The notes beneath the pieces were generated by a model. That model was not told the DNA's origin. It ran no database searches and was given only the letters and a program-made list of their open reading frames with translations. From Thermotogae bacterium (GTDB lineage Bacteria; Thermotogota; Thermotogae; Mesoaciditogales; Mesoaciditogaceae): a DNA stretch of 42,068 nt. Location of the stretch: positions 1 to 42,068 of the forward strand of contig JALSLY010000066.1 of NCBI GenBank assembly GCA_026988035.1, written 5' to 3'. Shown here one piece after another: positions 31,490 through 40,388 of the stretch (within the stretch, counting starts at the first letter, position 1; every line of letters begins with the position of its first letter). The position numbers and the translations under genes are program-made.

Positions 31490-32455
31490 TTACTCTTTTA
31501 CAGCTCCGACGGTGAACCCGGAAGTGAGATATTTTTCCATGGTCATGAAAAGCACAACAACGGGCACAGCAGTTATAACTGAGGCAGCCATCATCTTTGC
31601 CCATATTGCATGATAAGAATTGAACAGTTCGTACAATCCCACTGGCAGTGTGTAATCAGATGGAAATGGACGAATAAAAATGGACGCGAATAAATATTCA
31701 TTCCAGGCAATCATGAAAGCATATATGTACACAGTGATGATTGCTGGAAGTGAGAGCGGTACAACAATTTTCAATATAGCTTGCGTGCGTGTGCAACCAT
31801 CTATAATCGCAGCTTCTTCTATGGAATAGGGAATCGTTCTGAAATAGTTTCCCAACATGTAAAGAGAAACAGGCAATGTTTGGACCATATATATCACGAG
31901 CAACGACAACATGGCAGATGTTGGATTCGACAACATGCCTATCTTGGCAAAAATTTGATATAGAGGAACCATAAGTATGGTACCACCAAATAAATAGACT
32001 ACCAAAACCCCGCGTTGTATAGTGCCACGACCTGGGTACTTTATTCTACTAAATGAATATGCACCAAATACGGATATAATGACACTTATCAGAGAAGCAA
32101 GTCCTGCAAGGATCAAACTGTTTTTAAAATAAGTTAAGAATGGAAAGGACTCTCTCTGCTCTTTTTTGATCTTCTTTAGAATGGCTTTTTGCTGATCTTT
32201 TGGAAGAGTTTGGATCAGACCTAACAGCGCTTTCTGTTCTCCAGATAATTGTTGGCGGATGGATTGTCTGAAACCGAGGAGCTCTGCATACTGATTGAAA
32301 GTCACTGGATGAATAAGGCCCGGAGCCAAAGCATCGGTATCGTATCGAAATGAGATCAAAGCCATCCAGAAAAACGGATAAGTAACGCCAACGATTAGTG
32401 CAATAACCAAACTGTAGAAGCCAACTGTTCGTGATAGGCTCTTTTTCTTTACCAT
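31490..32455 (-). CDS. ABC sugar transporter permease (MalG type)
   Basis: 321 residues, six predicted helices. The EAA loop EEAAIIDGCTRTQAILKIVVPLS contacts the ATPase. A long, charged extracytoplasmic loop (about 68-105, EQKALLGLIQTLPKDQQKA region) follows helix 1 and is larger than in most MalG-type permeases. The protein pairs with the next permease upstream, overlapping it by 7 bp. No ATPase gene is in the operon, so a shared MsmX/UgpC-type ATPase elsewhere is expected. Confidence 0.93.
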   Translation of the reverse strand: MVKKKSLSRTVGFYSLVIALIVGVTYPFFWMALISFRYDTDALAPGLIHPVTFNQYAELLGFRQSIRQQLSGEQKALLGLIQTLPKDQQKAILKKIKKEQRESFPFLTYFKNSLILAGLASLISVIISVFGAYSFSRIKYPGRGTIQRGVLVVYLFGGTILMVPLYQIFAKIGMLSNPTSAMLSLLVIYMVQTLPVSLYMLGNYFRTIPYSIEEAAIIDGCTRTQAILKIVVPLSLPAIITVYIYAFMIAWNEYLFASIFIRPFPSDYTLPVGLYELFNSYHAIWAKMMAASVITAVPVVVLFMTMEKYLTSGFTVGAVKE

Positions 32456-33330
32456 TTTAGCACCTTCTTAACGTAAAGGGTTATCAAAACCATCATGATT
32501 ACGAAGAGGATCGTCGCTGCTGATGCCGCAACTCCTTGACGTGGAATTCCCGTAAACGCCGTATCATATATGTAGATTGGTAAAGTACCTGCAAATTTGG
32601 ATAAAAGATAAACCTCGTCGAATTTGTAAAAATTCCATATTCCTCTCAAAAGCGCAACAGAAGCAAGAACGAAATACAGTTCCGGAAGGGTGATCGAAGT
32701 GAACTGTTTCCATCGACTGGCCCCATCAATTTCAGCTGATTCATATAGAGTGTTTGGAATTGATTGCAAAGTTGCCAAAGTCATAAGATAGACAAAAGGG
32801 AAGTTCCGCCATATATTGAAAACACTGACCACTAAGAAAGCGTTGTTCGGATTATTTATAACATCTGTTCCCGGATTCATAAGATGCAAAGAAGCCAAAA
32901 ATTGAACGAGAGGACCATTAAGTGGTAAAAAAATGAATCGCCACGCAAAAACCAATGAAATCAAAGGAGTTACGTATGGAAGAAGAATTAAAGCTCTGAC
33001 TATTCCTCTTCCAAAAAATTTTCGGTTCATCAGGAGAGCAACTCCGAGTCCTAAAATGATGCTTCCAAAAACTGTTAAAAGCGTGAAAATTATAGTGATC
33101 CCAAACGATCTCCAAAATCGGCTATCAATAAGAAGTCTGACATAATTACGCAAGCCCACAAACTGATCTGGTACTTGAGGATTCAAAGATACTCTAAAAA
33201 AACTGATATAGATGTTGTAAACAACGGGGTACAATATTAGCATAGATATTATTATCACGGTCGGGGCGATCAACTTCCAGCCAAAAATAGCTTCTTTTCT
33301 CTCAAGTGTTCCCCGTCTCATTCCGATCAC
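32449..33330 (-). CDS. ABC sugar transporter permease (MalF type)
   Basis: 293 residues with six predicted helices and the EAA loop YESAEIDGASRWKQFTSITLPEL. It is the partner of the MalG-type permease. I chose GTG 33330, five bases after AAAGGAGA; a longer frame from 33390 would begin in the intergenic hairpin and lacks a ribosome site. The binding-protein gene lies 76 bp upstream with a terminator-like hairpin between. Confidence 0.92.
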   Translation of the reverse strand: MIGMRRGTLERKEAIFGWKLIAPTVIIISMLILYPVVYNIYISFFRVSLNPQVPDQFVGLRNYVRLLIDSRFWRSFGITIIFTLLTVFGSIILGLGVALLMNRKFFGRGIVRALILLPYVTPLISLVFAWRFIFLPLNGPLVQFLASLHLMNPGTDVINNPNNAFLVVSVFNIWRNFPFVYLMTLATLQSIPNTLYESAEIDGASRWKQFTSITLPELYFVLASVALLRGIWNFYKFDEVYLLSKFAGTLPIYIYDTAFTGIPRQGVAASAATILFVIMMVLITLYVKKVLKW

Positions 33331-33367
33331 GACAATCTCTCCTTTTCTAATTTCTTTTTTAATCAAA

Positions 33368-33392
33368 AGGGGTGTCCAATGTTCGGACACCC
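33368..33392 (-). terminator. Partial terminator/attenuating hairpin between binding protein and permease genes
   Basis: On the minus strand GGGTGTCC pairs with GGACACCC (33392-33385 with 33377-33370) over 8 bp around a 7-base loop, followed by CCTTTTGATT. The T run is short, so it probably stops only part of the transcripts and protects the 3' end of the binding-protein message. This is a usual way to make more binding protein than permease. Confidence 0.6.
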
Positions 33393-33406
33393 TCTAAGAA
33401 TTGAAA

Positions 33407-34702
33407 TTATTGGCCTTTCAAAACTCTTTCAGCTTCTTTCTGAGCCCACTCAGCTGTTTGTTCTGGAGTCCAATTGTTGGCAAACATGAGGTTAATCGCT
33501 TTACCAATCACGAAATTTGAGGAAAGTTTAGCCATTTTGGTGACAACTTTGCCTTTGTAGAAATCGAATCTTTCCACGTTATCCAAAGCTGCTATGATGT
33601 TTGCAATCTTTGCAGCCCCGTAACGTTTCAAAACCGCATTATCAAGAAATTTGGGATTAGTAGCAATGCTGCGTCTTGTTGGATTCATGCCACCTGGTGC
33701 CATATGCAACCAGTATATGTAATTATTCCCGGTCATCAAAAATTCAGCAAATTTCGTGGCATCACTTTTGTTCTTGGAAGATTCCAGTATTCCGAGAGCC
33801 ACTACCTGACCGTAAGAAGTTGTTCGAATGTTCATCATTTTGTTAGCGAATCCCGTGTTCTTCACAAGCTGAGGATCGAAACTGTGAATTCTTTTTCTTT
33901 GCACTTCTTCCACAGCTATGTCGTCCATGATATATGTGGAATAGAAAATCATGGCTGCTCTCCCAGATAAATAACCGTTAAGAGCATCCAAAACAGTAGT
34001 AAACCCGGGCATGGAATATTTTCCTAATGTTTTGTAAAATCTGAACACTTCTATCATTTGTGGAGAGTTGAAAGCAACATTTCCTTTGTTATCAAATGGA
34101 CGTGCTCCGTTGGCGAGGGCTATTTCTGTAAAAATCTGTTCAGTGTAAGCATCCGCTTTTTTTGGAAGAACAAGCCCATATACACCTTTGGCTGGATCGT
34201 TGAGTTCTTTAGCAGCTTCGAGTATGTTGTACCACGTAGTTGGTGCCCCGAGATTTTTTGAGTCAAACCAATTTTTGTGGTACCAAATACCTTGCACCCA
34301 AGCATGGAATGGAATACCGTAATATTTTCCGTTTCCAGCGGAAAGAAGTCTCTTTACGCCAGCGTAGATGTCGCCAAAGTAGTTTATGACTTCCGCGTTT
34401 AATTGTGTATCCATTAACCCTTCAGAACCTAACAAAAGAAAAGGTTCTATGCCGGCTTCCATGATGTCTGGAAGTGTCCCGGCTGCCTTTGACGCAATAA
34501 TTCTTGTGAACAAAGCGTTCTCTTCAACTGGCACAACATTCACTTTGATACCAGTTTGAGCTTGGAAAATGGTTGCCAGTGCTTGAATGCGCTGCATTCT
34601 GTTACTTTCCACTTCGGTGGTCCAAAACGTGATACTTTGGGCAAATATAGCTCCGACTATGAGTGTAACAAGAGCGAATACCAAAAAACTTTTCTTCCAC
34701 AT
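33407..34702 (-). CDS. Extracellular sugar-binding protein of ABC transporter (family 1)
   Basis: 431 residues. A classical signal peptide (WKKSFLVFALVTLIVGAIFA, cleavage after Ala21, no lipobox Cys) suggests secretion into the periplasm. The mature protein begins ITFWTTEVESNRMQRIQALA and has the family features KVNVVPVEENALFTRII, GTLPDI, YGIPFHAWVQGIWYHKNWF and a C-terminal NNWTPEQTAEWAQKEAERV. The ligand cannot be read, but linkage to two glycosylglycerate-type glycosyltransferases suggests a compatible solute or its breakdown sugar. First gene of the operon; AAGGAGG precedes the ATG. Confidence 0.94.
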   Translation of the reverse strand: MWKKSFLVFALVTLIVGAIFAQSITFWTTEVESNRMQRIQALATIFQAQTGIKVNVVPVEENALFTRIIASKAAGTLPDIMEAGIEPFLLLGSEGLMDTQLNAEVINYFGDIYAGVKRLLSAGNGKYYGIPFHAWVQGIWYHKNWFDSKNLGAPTTWYNILEAAKELNDPAKGVYGLVLPKKADAYTEQIFTEIALANGARPFDNKGNVAFNSPQMIEVFRFYKTLGKYSMPGFTTVLDALNGYLSGRAAMIFYSTYIMDDIAVEEVQRKRIHSFDPQLVKNTGFANKMMNIRTTSYGQVVALGILESSKNKSDATKFAEFLMTGNNYIYWLHMAPGGMNPTRRSIATNPKFLDNAVLKRYGAAKIANIIAALDNVERFDFYKGKVVTKMAKLSSNFVIGKAINLMFANNWTPEQTAEWAQKEAERVLKGQ

Positions 34703-34807
34703 GAGATGATCCCTCCTTGAGTTTTGTTTTGCCCAGAATCTACTGGGATTTAATTTCGTTTTAGTTTAGGCATGTCTTGATAATTTATTTCACGATATAA
34801 ATAATTA

Positions 34808-34822
34808 TGAAAAATATTTTCA
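34808..34822. promoter_or_regulatory. Candidate RpiR operator
   Basis: TGAAAAATATTTTCA is a palindrome with 6-bp arms (TGAAAA/TTTTCA around ATA, one central mismatch). It overlaps the expected transcription start of the binding-protein operon promoter. TGAAA-N-TTTCA forms are common for RpiR-family operators, and an RpiR-type gene lies in this operon. The link is an inference. Confidence 0.45.
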
Positions 34823-34827
34823 CCATA

Positions 34828-34856
34828 AGTATAAAACATTCTTCCAGACATGTCAA
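34828..34856 (-). promoter_or_regulatory. Strong sigma-A promoter of the ABC/glycosyltransferase operon
   Basis: On the minus strand TTGACA (34856-34851), a 17-base spacer and TATACT (34833-34828) form a near-consensus promoter. The transcript would start near 34821, leaving about a 120-base leader before the ATG. The leader has a small CCCAG-aatcta-CTGGG hairpin (about 34732-34747). Confidence 0.75.
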
Positions 34857-34910
34857 ATGAATTTTCTAAAGGTTAACAATCTACATTCATATTTAGTATT
34901 CGCGTGTGCG

Positions 34911-35165
34911 TCAACTTTACAACCTGTAAGTATTTATCAAATGAGCTTCGCTTTTCAAGCGATAAAGGAATTTTTTTGAAGTCTTATCACAGTATCTGAT
35001 TCTTTAACGTCATCCTGAACTTGATTCATCTGGTAGAGTCTTAAACCGACATGTCATCCTGAACCGACCTTAGGTCGTCCCGGACTGACCATAGGTCATC
35101 CTGAACTTGATTCAGGATCTTGGGATCTCATCCTTAGATTGCGGGTCAAGCCCGCAATGAGTGTG
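34911..35165 (-). repeat. Dispersed palindromic repeat, copy D
   Basis: This is the longest copy, on the minus strand. Read in that direction: GCGGGCTTGACCCGCAATC, AAGGATGAGATCC, GATCCTGAATCAAGTTCAGGATGAC, two GGTCRGTYC units, ACATGTCGGTTTAAGACTC, the ATCGCTT-GAA-AAGCGA hairpin and the end AAAGTTGACGCACA. The core matches copies A and B. Its TTGACG end points toward the ABC operon, upstream of that operon's own promoter. The remainder of the 34703-35676 spacer (35166-35676) shows no gene that I can support. Confidence 0.85.
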
Positions 35166-35676
35166 TCCAGCAAAGGCAGACATGTTCAGTGGGAGATAAA
35201 CCCACCGAGATAAAAACCAGCATCTCGTAGCTTGGTTGGCAAAGGCAAGGGAACCGCGGATCAGGTCCACGGTGACATTAAGGTCAAAGACTCTAATTTA
35301 TCAAGCCCAATGACAAAGCCGTTTAAGGAACGGTGAGTGAGATTTCGGGCCGTAATGAAAATGAACGCACAGGTAGCCTCGAAAGCCTATTCCAAAGGCC
35401 GAGCTTTTTCATTCCAAGCGAAGGCAGTGTCAACACCACTTACTGTGCAATCCCACTCTTCACATCTTGTGAACTTGGCGATGGTGACTCATATGTCTTG
35501 ATGAAAACTTCGAGGGAGGTGTTAAATCTCTTTTCTTAAAGGTTTGGATCTTCTTGTAAAGTTTGTGCACAATCTGAGTTAGTATAACGATGATAAATCT
35601 TGAAGATTCAAGAAGATATTCTCAAACAAGAAGGTGCAATACTTGCCAAAAATAGAGTAACCTTTAAACTGGCAAT

Positions 35677-35922
35677 TTATTTGCAACCGAGATCTTTCTT
35701 CATTTCTTCATATTCTTCCTTCGTGATCTCACCAGCTGCATAGCGCCGTTTCAAGATCTCACATGCTTCACTTGATTTCCCATGAAAGTTCCATGGCTGA
35801 AACCTGAACCGTCGAAAGAAGAGATAAAGAAAGAGAACAAAGAAAACAATGCCTATTAGATCCCAAATCAAAGCTAAGATTCCATACGAACCTACATACC
35901 AAAATGGCCAAAAGAAAAACAT
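35677..35922 (-). CDS. SHOCT-domain membrane miniprotein
   Basis: 81 residues. One or two N-terminal helices (WYVGSYGILALIWDLIGIVF and the following FFVLFLYLFF) are followed by a C-terminal SHOCT motif (ILKRRYAAGEITKEEYEEMKKDL, about 56-78), a short helical oligomerisation module common in bacterial membrane proteins. It starts 2 bp downstream of the nadE stop, so it is the last gene of the gat-fol-nadE operon. Function unknown. Confidence 0.8.
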   Translation of the reverse strand: MFFFWPFWYVGSYGILALIWDLIGIVFFVLFLYLFFRRFRFQPWNFHGKSSEACEILKRRYAAGEITKEEYEEMKKDLGCK

Positions 35923-35924
35923 TT

Positions 35925-37652
35925 TTATCCCCTTCCTTGATAATGATTAGTTATTGGTAGTCTTCGATCACGTCCAAATGCACGAGATGTAATTTTAATG
36001 CCTGGAGGTGCTTGGCGTCGCTTGTATTCATTATGATCGACAAGTCGGATCGTTTTCTTTACCGTTTCTTTTTCAAATCCCCTTTCCATGATCTCTTCAA
36101 AAGAGAGATCATCTTCCACATACAACTTGAGTATCTTATCTAAGATATCATAGGGAGGAAGAGAATCTTGATCTGTTTGATTGGGTCTCAATTCAGCAGA
36201 AGGCGGCTTCACAAAAACATTGTTTGGTATGATCTCTTTACCTTTGTATGAGTTATACCATCGAGCTACCTGGTAAACCATAGTTTTGTAAAGATCTTTT
36301 ATGACCGCAAAACCGCCAGCCATATCTCCATAGAGAGTGGCATATCCAACACTCATTTCGGATTTGTTGCCGGTGGTAAGAACCAGCCACCCGTACTTAT
36401 TTGAAAGTGCCATAAGATAATTTCCGCGTATTCGGGCTTGTAAATTCTCTTCGGTAACATCTATATTTGTTCCCTCAAAAGCTACTTTTAACGCTTCTAA
36501 ATAAGCGCTGAATACATTTGATATTGGAATAGTATATGTCTTTATTCCAAGATTGCTCGCTAACATTTGAGAATCATCTATACTCGAAGCTGAGGAATAC
36601 ATAGAAGGCATTAAAACACCTGTGACATTTTGGGCTCCTAAAGCTTCAACAGCTACAACCGCAACTAATGAGGAATCTATTCCCCCACTGAGACCTATTA
36701 ACACCTTGGAAAATCCGTTCTTTTTCACGTAATCTTTAACTCCAAGAGTAAGCGCTTTAAATATTTCTTCTTCAAAAGAAAGTGTTTCTGATATGATAGG
36801 GGTTATTGGATCACGGTTGATGTTTATAGCATTCACTTCAACAAATTCCACAGTTGGTTTTGTCCTTCCACGTTCCCTTTTTCTTGGATCATGAAGATTA
36901 GCACTGACTATGTTGGGAATATCTATATCGGATATCAGGACGCTCTCCTTAAAATCAGGGGCCCGCGCTATAATCTTTCCCGATTCATTTGTGACAACAC
37001 TATGACCATCAAAAATAAGCTCATCTTGCCCACCAACAGAATTGGTATAAACAATGGCAGCTCTCGAATCAGAAGCCCTAACTCTCAGCATTTCTTCTCG
37101 TGCCATTCCTTTAAGGAGATGATAAGGAGAGGACGAGATATTTACGAGTATCATTGCACCAGCTCTAACTTCATCCACTACGGGACCGTCTGGTACCCAG
37201 ATATCTTCACACACACTGATACCGATTTTGACGCCTCCATAATTCACGATCATTGGTTTATCCCCAGCGGCAAAATATCTCTTTTCGTCAAAAACACCGT
37301 AATTTGGGAGAAGGATCTTGTGGTATACACTCAAGAGTTGTCCGTCCTGAATCACTGCAGCGGAATTATAAATGTCATCTACCATATCAACAAATCCTAC
37401 AATAACAACGAAAGACTTTCCTTTGGTGGATTCGATTACTTTATCGAGTCCCTCTAAATTGTCTTTTATGAATGAATGCTTTAGCAAAAGATCTTCAGGT
37501 GGATAGCCAACCAAGGACAATTCCGGAAATATGATAAAGTCTGGGGATGATTTCTCCACCTCATTTATAGTGGATATCATCTTGTTCACATTCTCTGAGA
37601 TTCCACCCACGGTGAAATCTTTTTGCACAAGAGCGAACCTGAGTTTCCTCAA
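35925..37652 (-). CDS. nadE: Glutamine-dependent NAD+ synthetase
   Basis: 575 residues, two-domain NadE. The N-terminal nitrilase-type glutaminase has the triad Glu44 (FPELSLVGYPP), Lys112 (YHKILLPNYG) and Cys148 (ISVCEDIW). The C-terminal synthetase has the ATP P-loop SGGIDSS (322-328) and TTGNKSEMSVGYATLYGDMAGGFA. It converts nicotinate adenine dinucleotide to NAD+, using Gln as ammonia source. TTG start overlapping the folK stop (TTGA), with AAGGAGG about ten bases ahead. Confidence 0.97.
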   Translation of the reverse strand: MRKLRFALVQKDFTVGGISENVNKMISTINEVEKSSPDFIIFPELSLVGYPPEDLLLKHSFIKDNLEGLDKVIESTKGKSFVVIVGFVDMVDDIYNSAAVIQDGQLLSVYHKILLPNYGVFDEKRYFAAGDKPMIVNYGGVKIGISVCEDIWVPDGPVVDEVRAGAMILVNISSSPYHLLKGMAREEMLRVRASDSRAAIVYTNSVGGQDELIFDGHSVVTNESGKIIARAPDFKESVLISDIDIPNIVSANLHDPRKRERGRTKPTVEFVEVNAININRDPITPIISETLSFEEEIFKALTLGVKDYVKKNGFSKVLIGLSGGIDSSLVAVVAVEALGAQNVTGVLMPSMYSSASSIDDSQMLASNLGIKTYTIPISNVFSAYLEALKVAFEGTNIDVTEENLQARIRGNYLMALSNKYGWLVLTTGNKSEMSVGYATLYGDMAGGFAVIKDLYKTMVYQVARWYNSYKGKEIIPNNVFVKPPSAELRPNQTDQDSLPPYDILDKILKLYVEDDLSFEEIMERGFEKETVKKTIRLVDHNEYKRRQAPPGIKITSRAFGRDRRLPITNHYQGRG

Positions 37653-38122
37653 CTTGATGTCGCCTCCTTAAGTTCATCTAATAATTCAGCGACTGTTTTA
37701 TGCAGCATTGGGTGAACATAGTGAGGCGCTAATTCGGAAAGTGGTTCAAGAACAAAGGTACGGTTTTGCATATCCGGATGTGGAATGACGAGATTGGCAA
37801 AACTCACTATTTTATGATCATAGAATATGATGTCCAAATCCACAGTGCGAGGACCCCATTTTCTCTCACGTACTCTTCCAAGAGCTTCTTCCACTTCGAG
37901 CAAAGTTTCCATTAGCATTATAGGAGACAATTCTGTGCGAACAAGTGCCACGCAATTTATGAATTTTGGTTGGTTGGTTACACCATACGCTTCTGTTTCA
38001 TACATTGTGGATATTTTGAGAAATTCCATCCCTCTTTCATGCATTTTATCCACGGCAGCTAATATGTTAGCTTTTCTATCACCAATATTCGAGCCAAACG
38101 CGATGTACGCTATATGTTTCAT
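37649..38122 (-). CDS. folK: 2-amino-4-hydroxy-6-hydroxymethyldihydropteridine pyrophosphokinase
   Basis: 157 residues, typical HPPK. Motifs: IAFGSNIGDRKANI (start), YETEAYGVTNQPKFINCVA, LGRVRERKWGPRTVDLDIIFYD (metal-binding aspartates) and IPHPDMQNRTFVLEPLSELAP. It transfers pyrophosphate to the pterin just before the FolP step. ATG 38122 is seven bases after GGAGG; a GTG at 38125 is the alternative. It overlaps folP by 1-4 bp. Confidence 0.96.
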   Translation of the reverse strand: MKHIAYIAFGSNIGDRKANILAAVDKMHERGMEFLKISTMYETEAYGVTNQPKFINCVALVRTELSPIMLMETLLEVEEALGRVRERKWGPRTVDLDIIFYDHKIVSFANLVIPHPDMQNRTFVLEPLSELAPHYVHPMLHKTVAELLDELKEATSS

Positions 38123-38958
38123 CACTCCACCTCCATAACAGCATCTACCATTCTCATAGCTTTGACATTTTCACGGACATCGTGAACTCTCACAATGTTG
38201 GCGCCGTGAACAGCTGCGATTGTATTAAGCGCTATTGTTGGTTCCAATCTTTCTGAAACATCCATCGACATAATCATATTTATCATAGATTTTCGTGAAA
38301 TTCCGATAAGTATCGGGAGATTCAAATCTTTGAATTCATTCAGGTGAGCTATGAGATTTAAATTATCTTCCAATCTTTTTCCAAAACCTATCCCTGGGTC
38401 TATTATTATCTTCTCTTTTTTTATTCCAGCATCAATACCTATTTTTACGGATCTCTTTAACTCTCTTTTAACCTCCAACACAACGTCATCGTAGTGAGGA
38501 TTCTTTTGCATATCACGTGGAGTTCCCTTTATGTGCATAACAACCACAGGTACTTTGAGTTCTGCAATCGTTTTTGCCATTGCTGGATCGAATTTTAAAC
38601 CACTTATGTCGTTTATCATGCTTGCACCAGCCATTATCCCTGCTTTGGCGGTTTCAGCACGATATGTATCAACAGAAATTGGCAGGTTTGTGATTTCTCG
38701 GATTGCCTTTACAGCTGATTTTATTCTTTCGACTTCTTCGCTTGGATCGATGGGCTCTGATCCAGGCCTTGTGGATTCTGCGCCAACATCTAAAATGTCT
38801 GCCCCTTCTTCTTCCATGCGTTTTGCAATCTTTGCAATCTCATCCAAATTTGCACGGCTCTCTGGATAGAAAGAATCGTTTGTAACATTTATTATTCCCA
38901 TAATGTAGATGCGAGAAAAATCAAAGATTTTATTACCGATTCTAATCGATTTGATCAT
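38122..38958 (-). CDS. folP: Dihydropteroate synthase
   Basis: 278 residues, TIM barrel. IMGIINVTNDSFYP (pterin/diphosphate loop), DVGAESTRPGS (loop 2), NDISGLKFDP, DPGIGFGKRLEDNL, ISRKSMIN and RVHDVRENVKAM near the end are all present. It condenses the pterin pyrophosphate with p-aminobenzoate to give dihydropteroate. ATG overlaps the gatB stop (ATGA). The coupling of folP-folK with gatAB is operonic convenience as far as can be seen; folB/folE/folC are not in the window. Confidence 0.97.
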   Translation of the reverse strand: MIKSIRIGNKIFDFSRIYIMGIINVTNDSFYPESRANLDEIAKIAKRMEEEGADILDVGAESTRPGSEPIDPSEEVERIKSAVKAIREITNLPISVDTYRAETAKAGIMAGASMINDISGLKFDPAMAKTIAELKVPVVVMHIKGTPRDMQKNPHYDDVVLEVKRELKRSVKIGIDAGIKKEKIIIDPGIGFGKRLEDNLNLIAHLNEFKDLNLPILIGISRKSMINMIMSMDVSERLEPTIALNTIAAVHGANIVRVHDVRENVKAMRMVDAVMEVE

Positions 38959-40388
38959 TCAAATTCACCGTCCAAAACTTTTTTAACCAATTTTCCAGCA
39001 AGTTTTGGATCAGCTTTTCCATTCGTTTTTTTCATCACAGCTCCAACAAAAAATCCAACTACTGATGCTTTGCCCTTTTTGTACTGTTCAACAACACGTG
39101 GATTTTCCAATATAACTTCTTTTACGATCGGAATAAGGGAACTTTCGTCAGATACTTGCAAAAGATTTTTTTCTTTTACAATGACGTCTGGATCCTTTCC
39201 CGTTTTGTAAACTTCAGCAATGATCTCTTTAGCCGCCAATCTTGATATTTTGGATGAATTTGTGTAATCTATGACTTTTTTTAAATGAGCAAGTGATATT
39301 TTTTTTGGATTGAATTCCATGGAATCCGCATTAAAAAGGGCCATAACCTCGTTAACAATCCAATTTGAAGCATCTTTGGCTGAAATTCCGATCTTTATCG
39401 CATCCTCAAAATATCTTGATAACTCTTTGTCTTTGGACAATATTTTGGCGTTTTCACTTTGAATCCCTATTTCCTTTTCGTATCTTTTTGCTTTTTCATC
39501 AGGCAGCTCCGGAAGTGAGTTCCTTATCCTCTTTATTCTTTTTTTTGATACAACAAGAATAGGTAAATCTGGCTCAGGGAAATATCTGTAATCATTCTCT
39601 GCCTCTTTGGATCTCATGGAAACTGTAGATTTACTTATAGAATCCCATCCTCGGGTTTCCATTGGCACATCCCCACCGGATTCCATAACCTTTGAGATGC
39701 GTTCTATTTCATATTCAAGGGCATGTTGGACGAATCTGAATGAATTTATGTTTTTCACTTCTACTCTTGAACTCGAATGTCCCTTGTCATTTACCACAGA
39801 AACATTGGCATCACATCTGAGGGCTCCTTCTTCCATGTTTCCTGTGCTAATTCCAACGGCTCTGAGTACATCTCTTAGCTTTTCCATAAATTCACGGGCT
39901 TCCTCTGGCTTCTCCAAATCAGGTTCTGTCACAATTTCTATGAGTGGTATTCCGCATCTGTTTAAATCCACCAAACTCGAAATCGACTCAGTTATGTTTT
40001 CAGAAGAATGAAACATTTTTCCGGCGTCTTCTTCTATGTGTATTCTACGTATTCGTATTCTTTTTCCACTGTTGAGCTCTACGTACCCATTAGTCGCTAT
40101 TGGGTGAAAATACTGCGTTATTTGATAACCTTTGGGAAGGTCTGGATAGAAATAATTTTTTCTGTCGAAACTTGAAACTTCATGAATTTCGCAGTTCAAG
40201 GCTAACGCTCCACGGATTGCGTACTCAACCACCTGATCATTCAAGACCGGAAGAGCACCAGGTTGCCCAGTGCATACGGAACAAATGTTTGTATTAGCTT
40301 TAGCATCAACTTCGTTTTTGCACGAACAGAAAGCTTTTGTTTTCGTGGAAAGCTGCACGTGTATCTCAAGTCCAATTACACTCTTCAT
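38955..40388 (-). CDS. gatB: Aspartyl/glutamyl-tRNA amidotransferase subunit B
   Basis: 477 residues. GatB binds the misacylated tRNA and carries the kinase site. GLEIHVQLSTKTKAFC at the start, the zinc cysteines (FCSC and CSVC, residues about 21-40), PDLPKGYQITQY, IHIEEDAGK, DLNRCGIPLIEIVTEPD and the C-terminal YqeY-like helical domain (KADPKLAGKLVKKVL) are present. It starts at the gatA stop (ATG at 40388, one-base overlap), as expected for a stoichiometric partner. Confidence 0.97.
   Translation of the reverse strand: MKSVIGLEIHVQLSTKTKAFCSCKNEVDAKANTNICSVCTGQPGALPVLNDQVVEYAIRGALALNCEIHEVSSFDRKNYFYPDLPKGYQITQYFHPIATNGYVELNSGKRIRIRRIHIEEDAGKMFHSSENITESISSLVDLNRCGIPLIEIVTEPDLEKPEEAREFMEKLRDVLRAVGISTGNMEEGALRCDANVSVVNDKGHSSSRVEVKNINSFRFVQHALEYEIERISKVMESGGDVPMETRGWDSISKSTVSMRSKEAENDYRYFPEPDLPILVVSKKRIKRIRNSLPELPDEKAKRYEKEIGIQSENAKILSKDKELSRYFEDAIKIGISAKDASNWIVNEVMALFNADSMEFNPKKISLAHLKKVIDYTNSSKISRLAAKEIIAEVYKTGKDPDVIVKEKNLLQVSDESSLIPIVKEVILENPRVVEQYKKGKASVVGFFVGAVMKKTNGKADPKLAGKLVKKVLDGEFE

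Noticed and set aside
34732-34747. Riboswitch in the leader of the ABC operon
   Set aside because: Only one 5-bp hairpin is seen in the roughly 120-base leader; no known riboswitch core was recognised.
35333-35539. 68-codon open frame (+)
   Set aside because: Isolated in a spacer, no clear ribosome site, unusual composition, no recognisable motif. A nearby stretch (about 35600-35670) could be read as a short helical peptide but has no start and ends in the SHOCT gene.
35640-35680. Terminator after the SHOCT gene
   Set aside because: TTGCCA/TGGCAA can pair, but the loop exceeds 20 bases and no T run follows, so the evidence is too weak.
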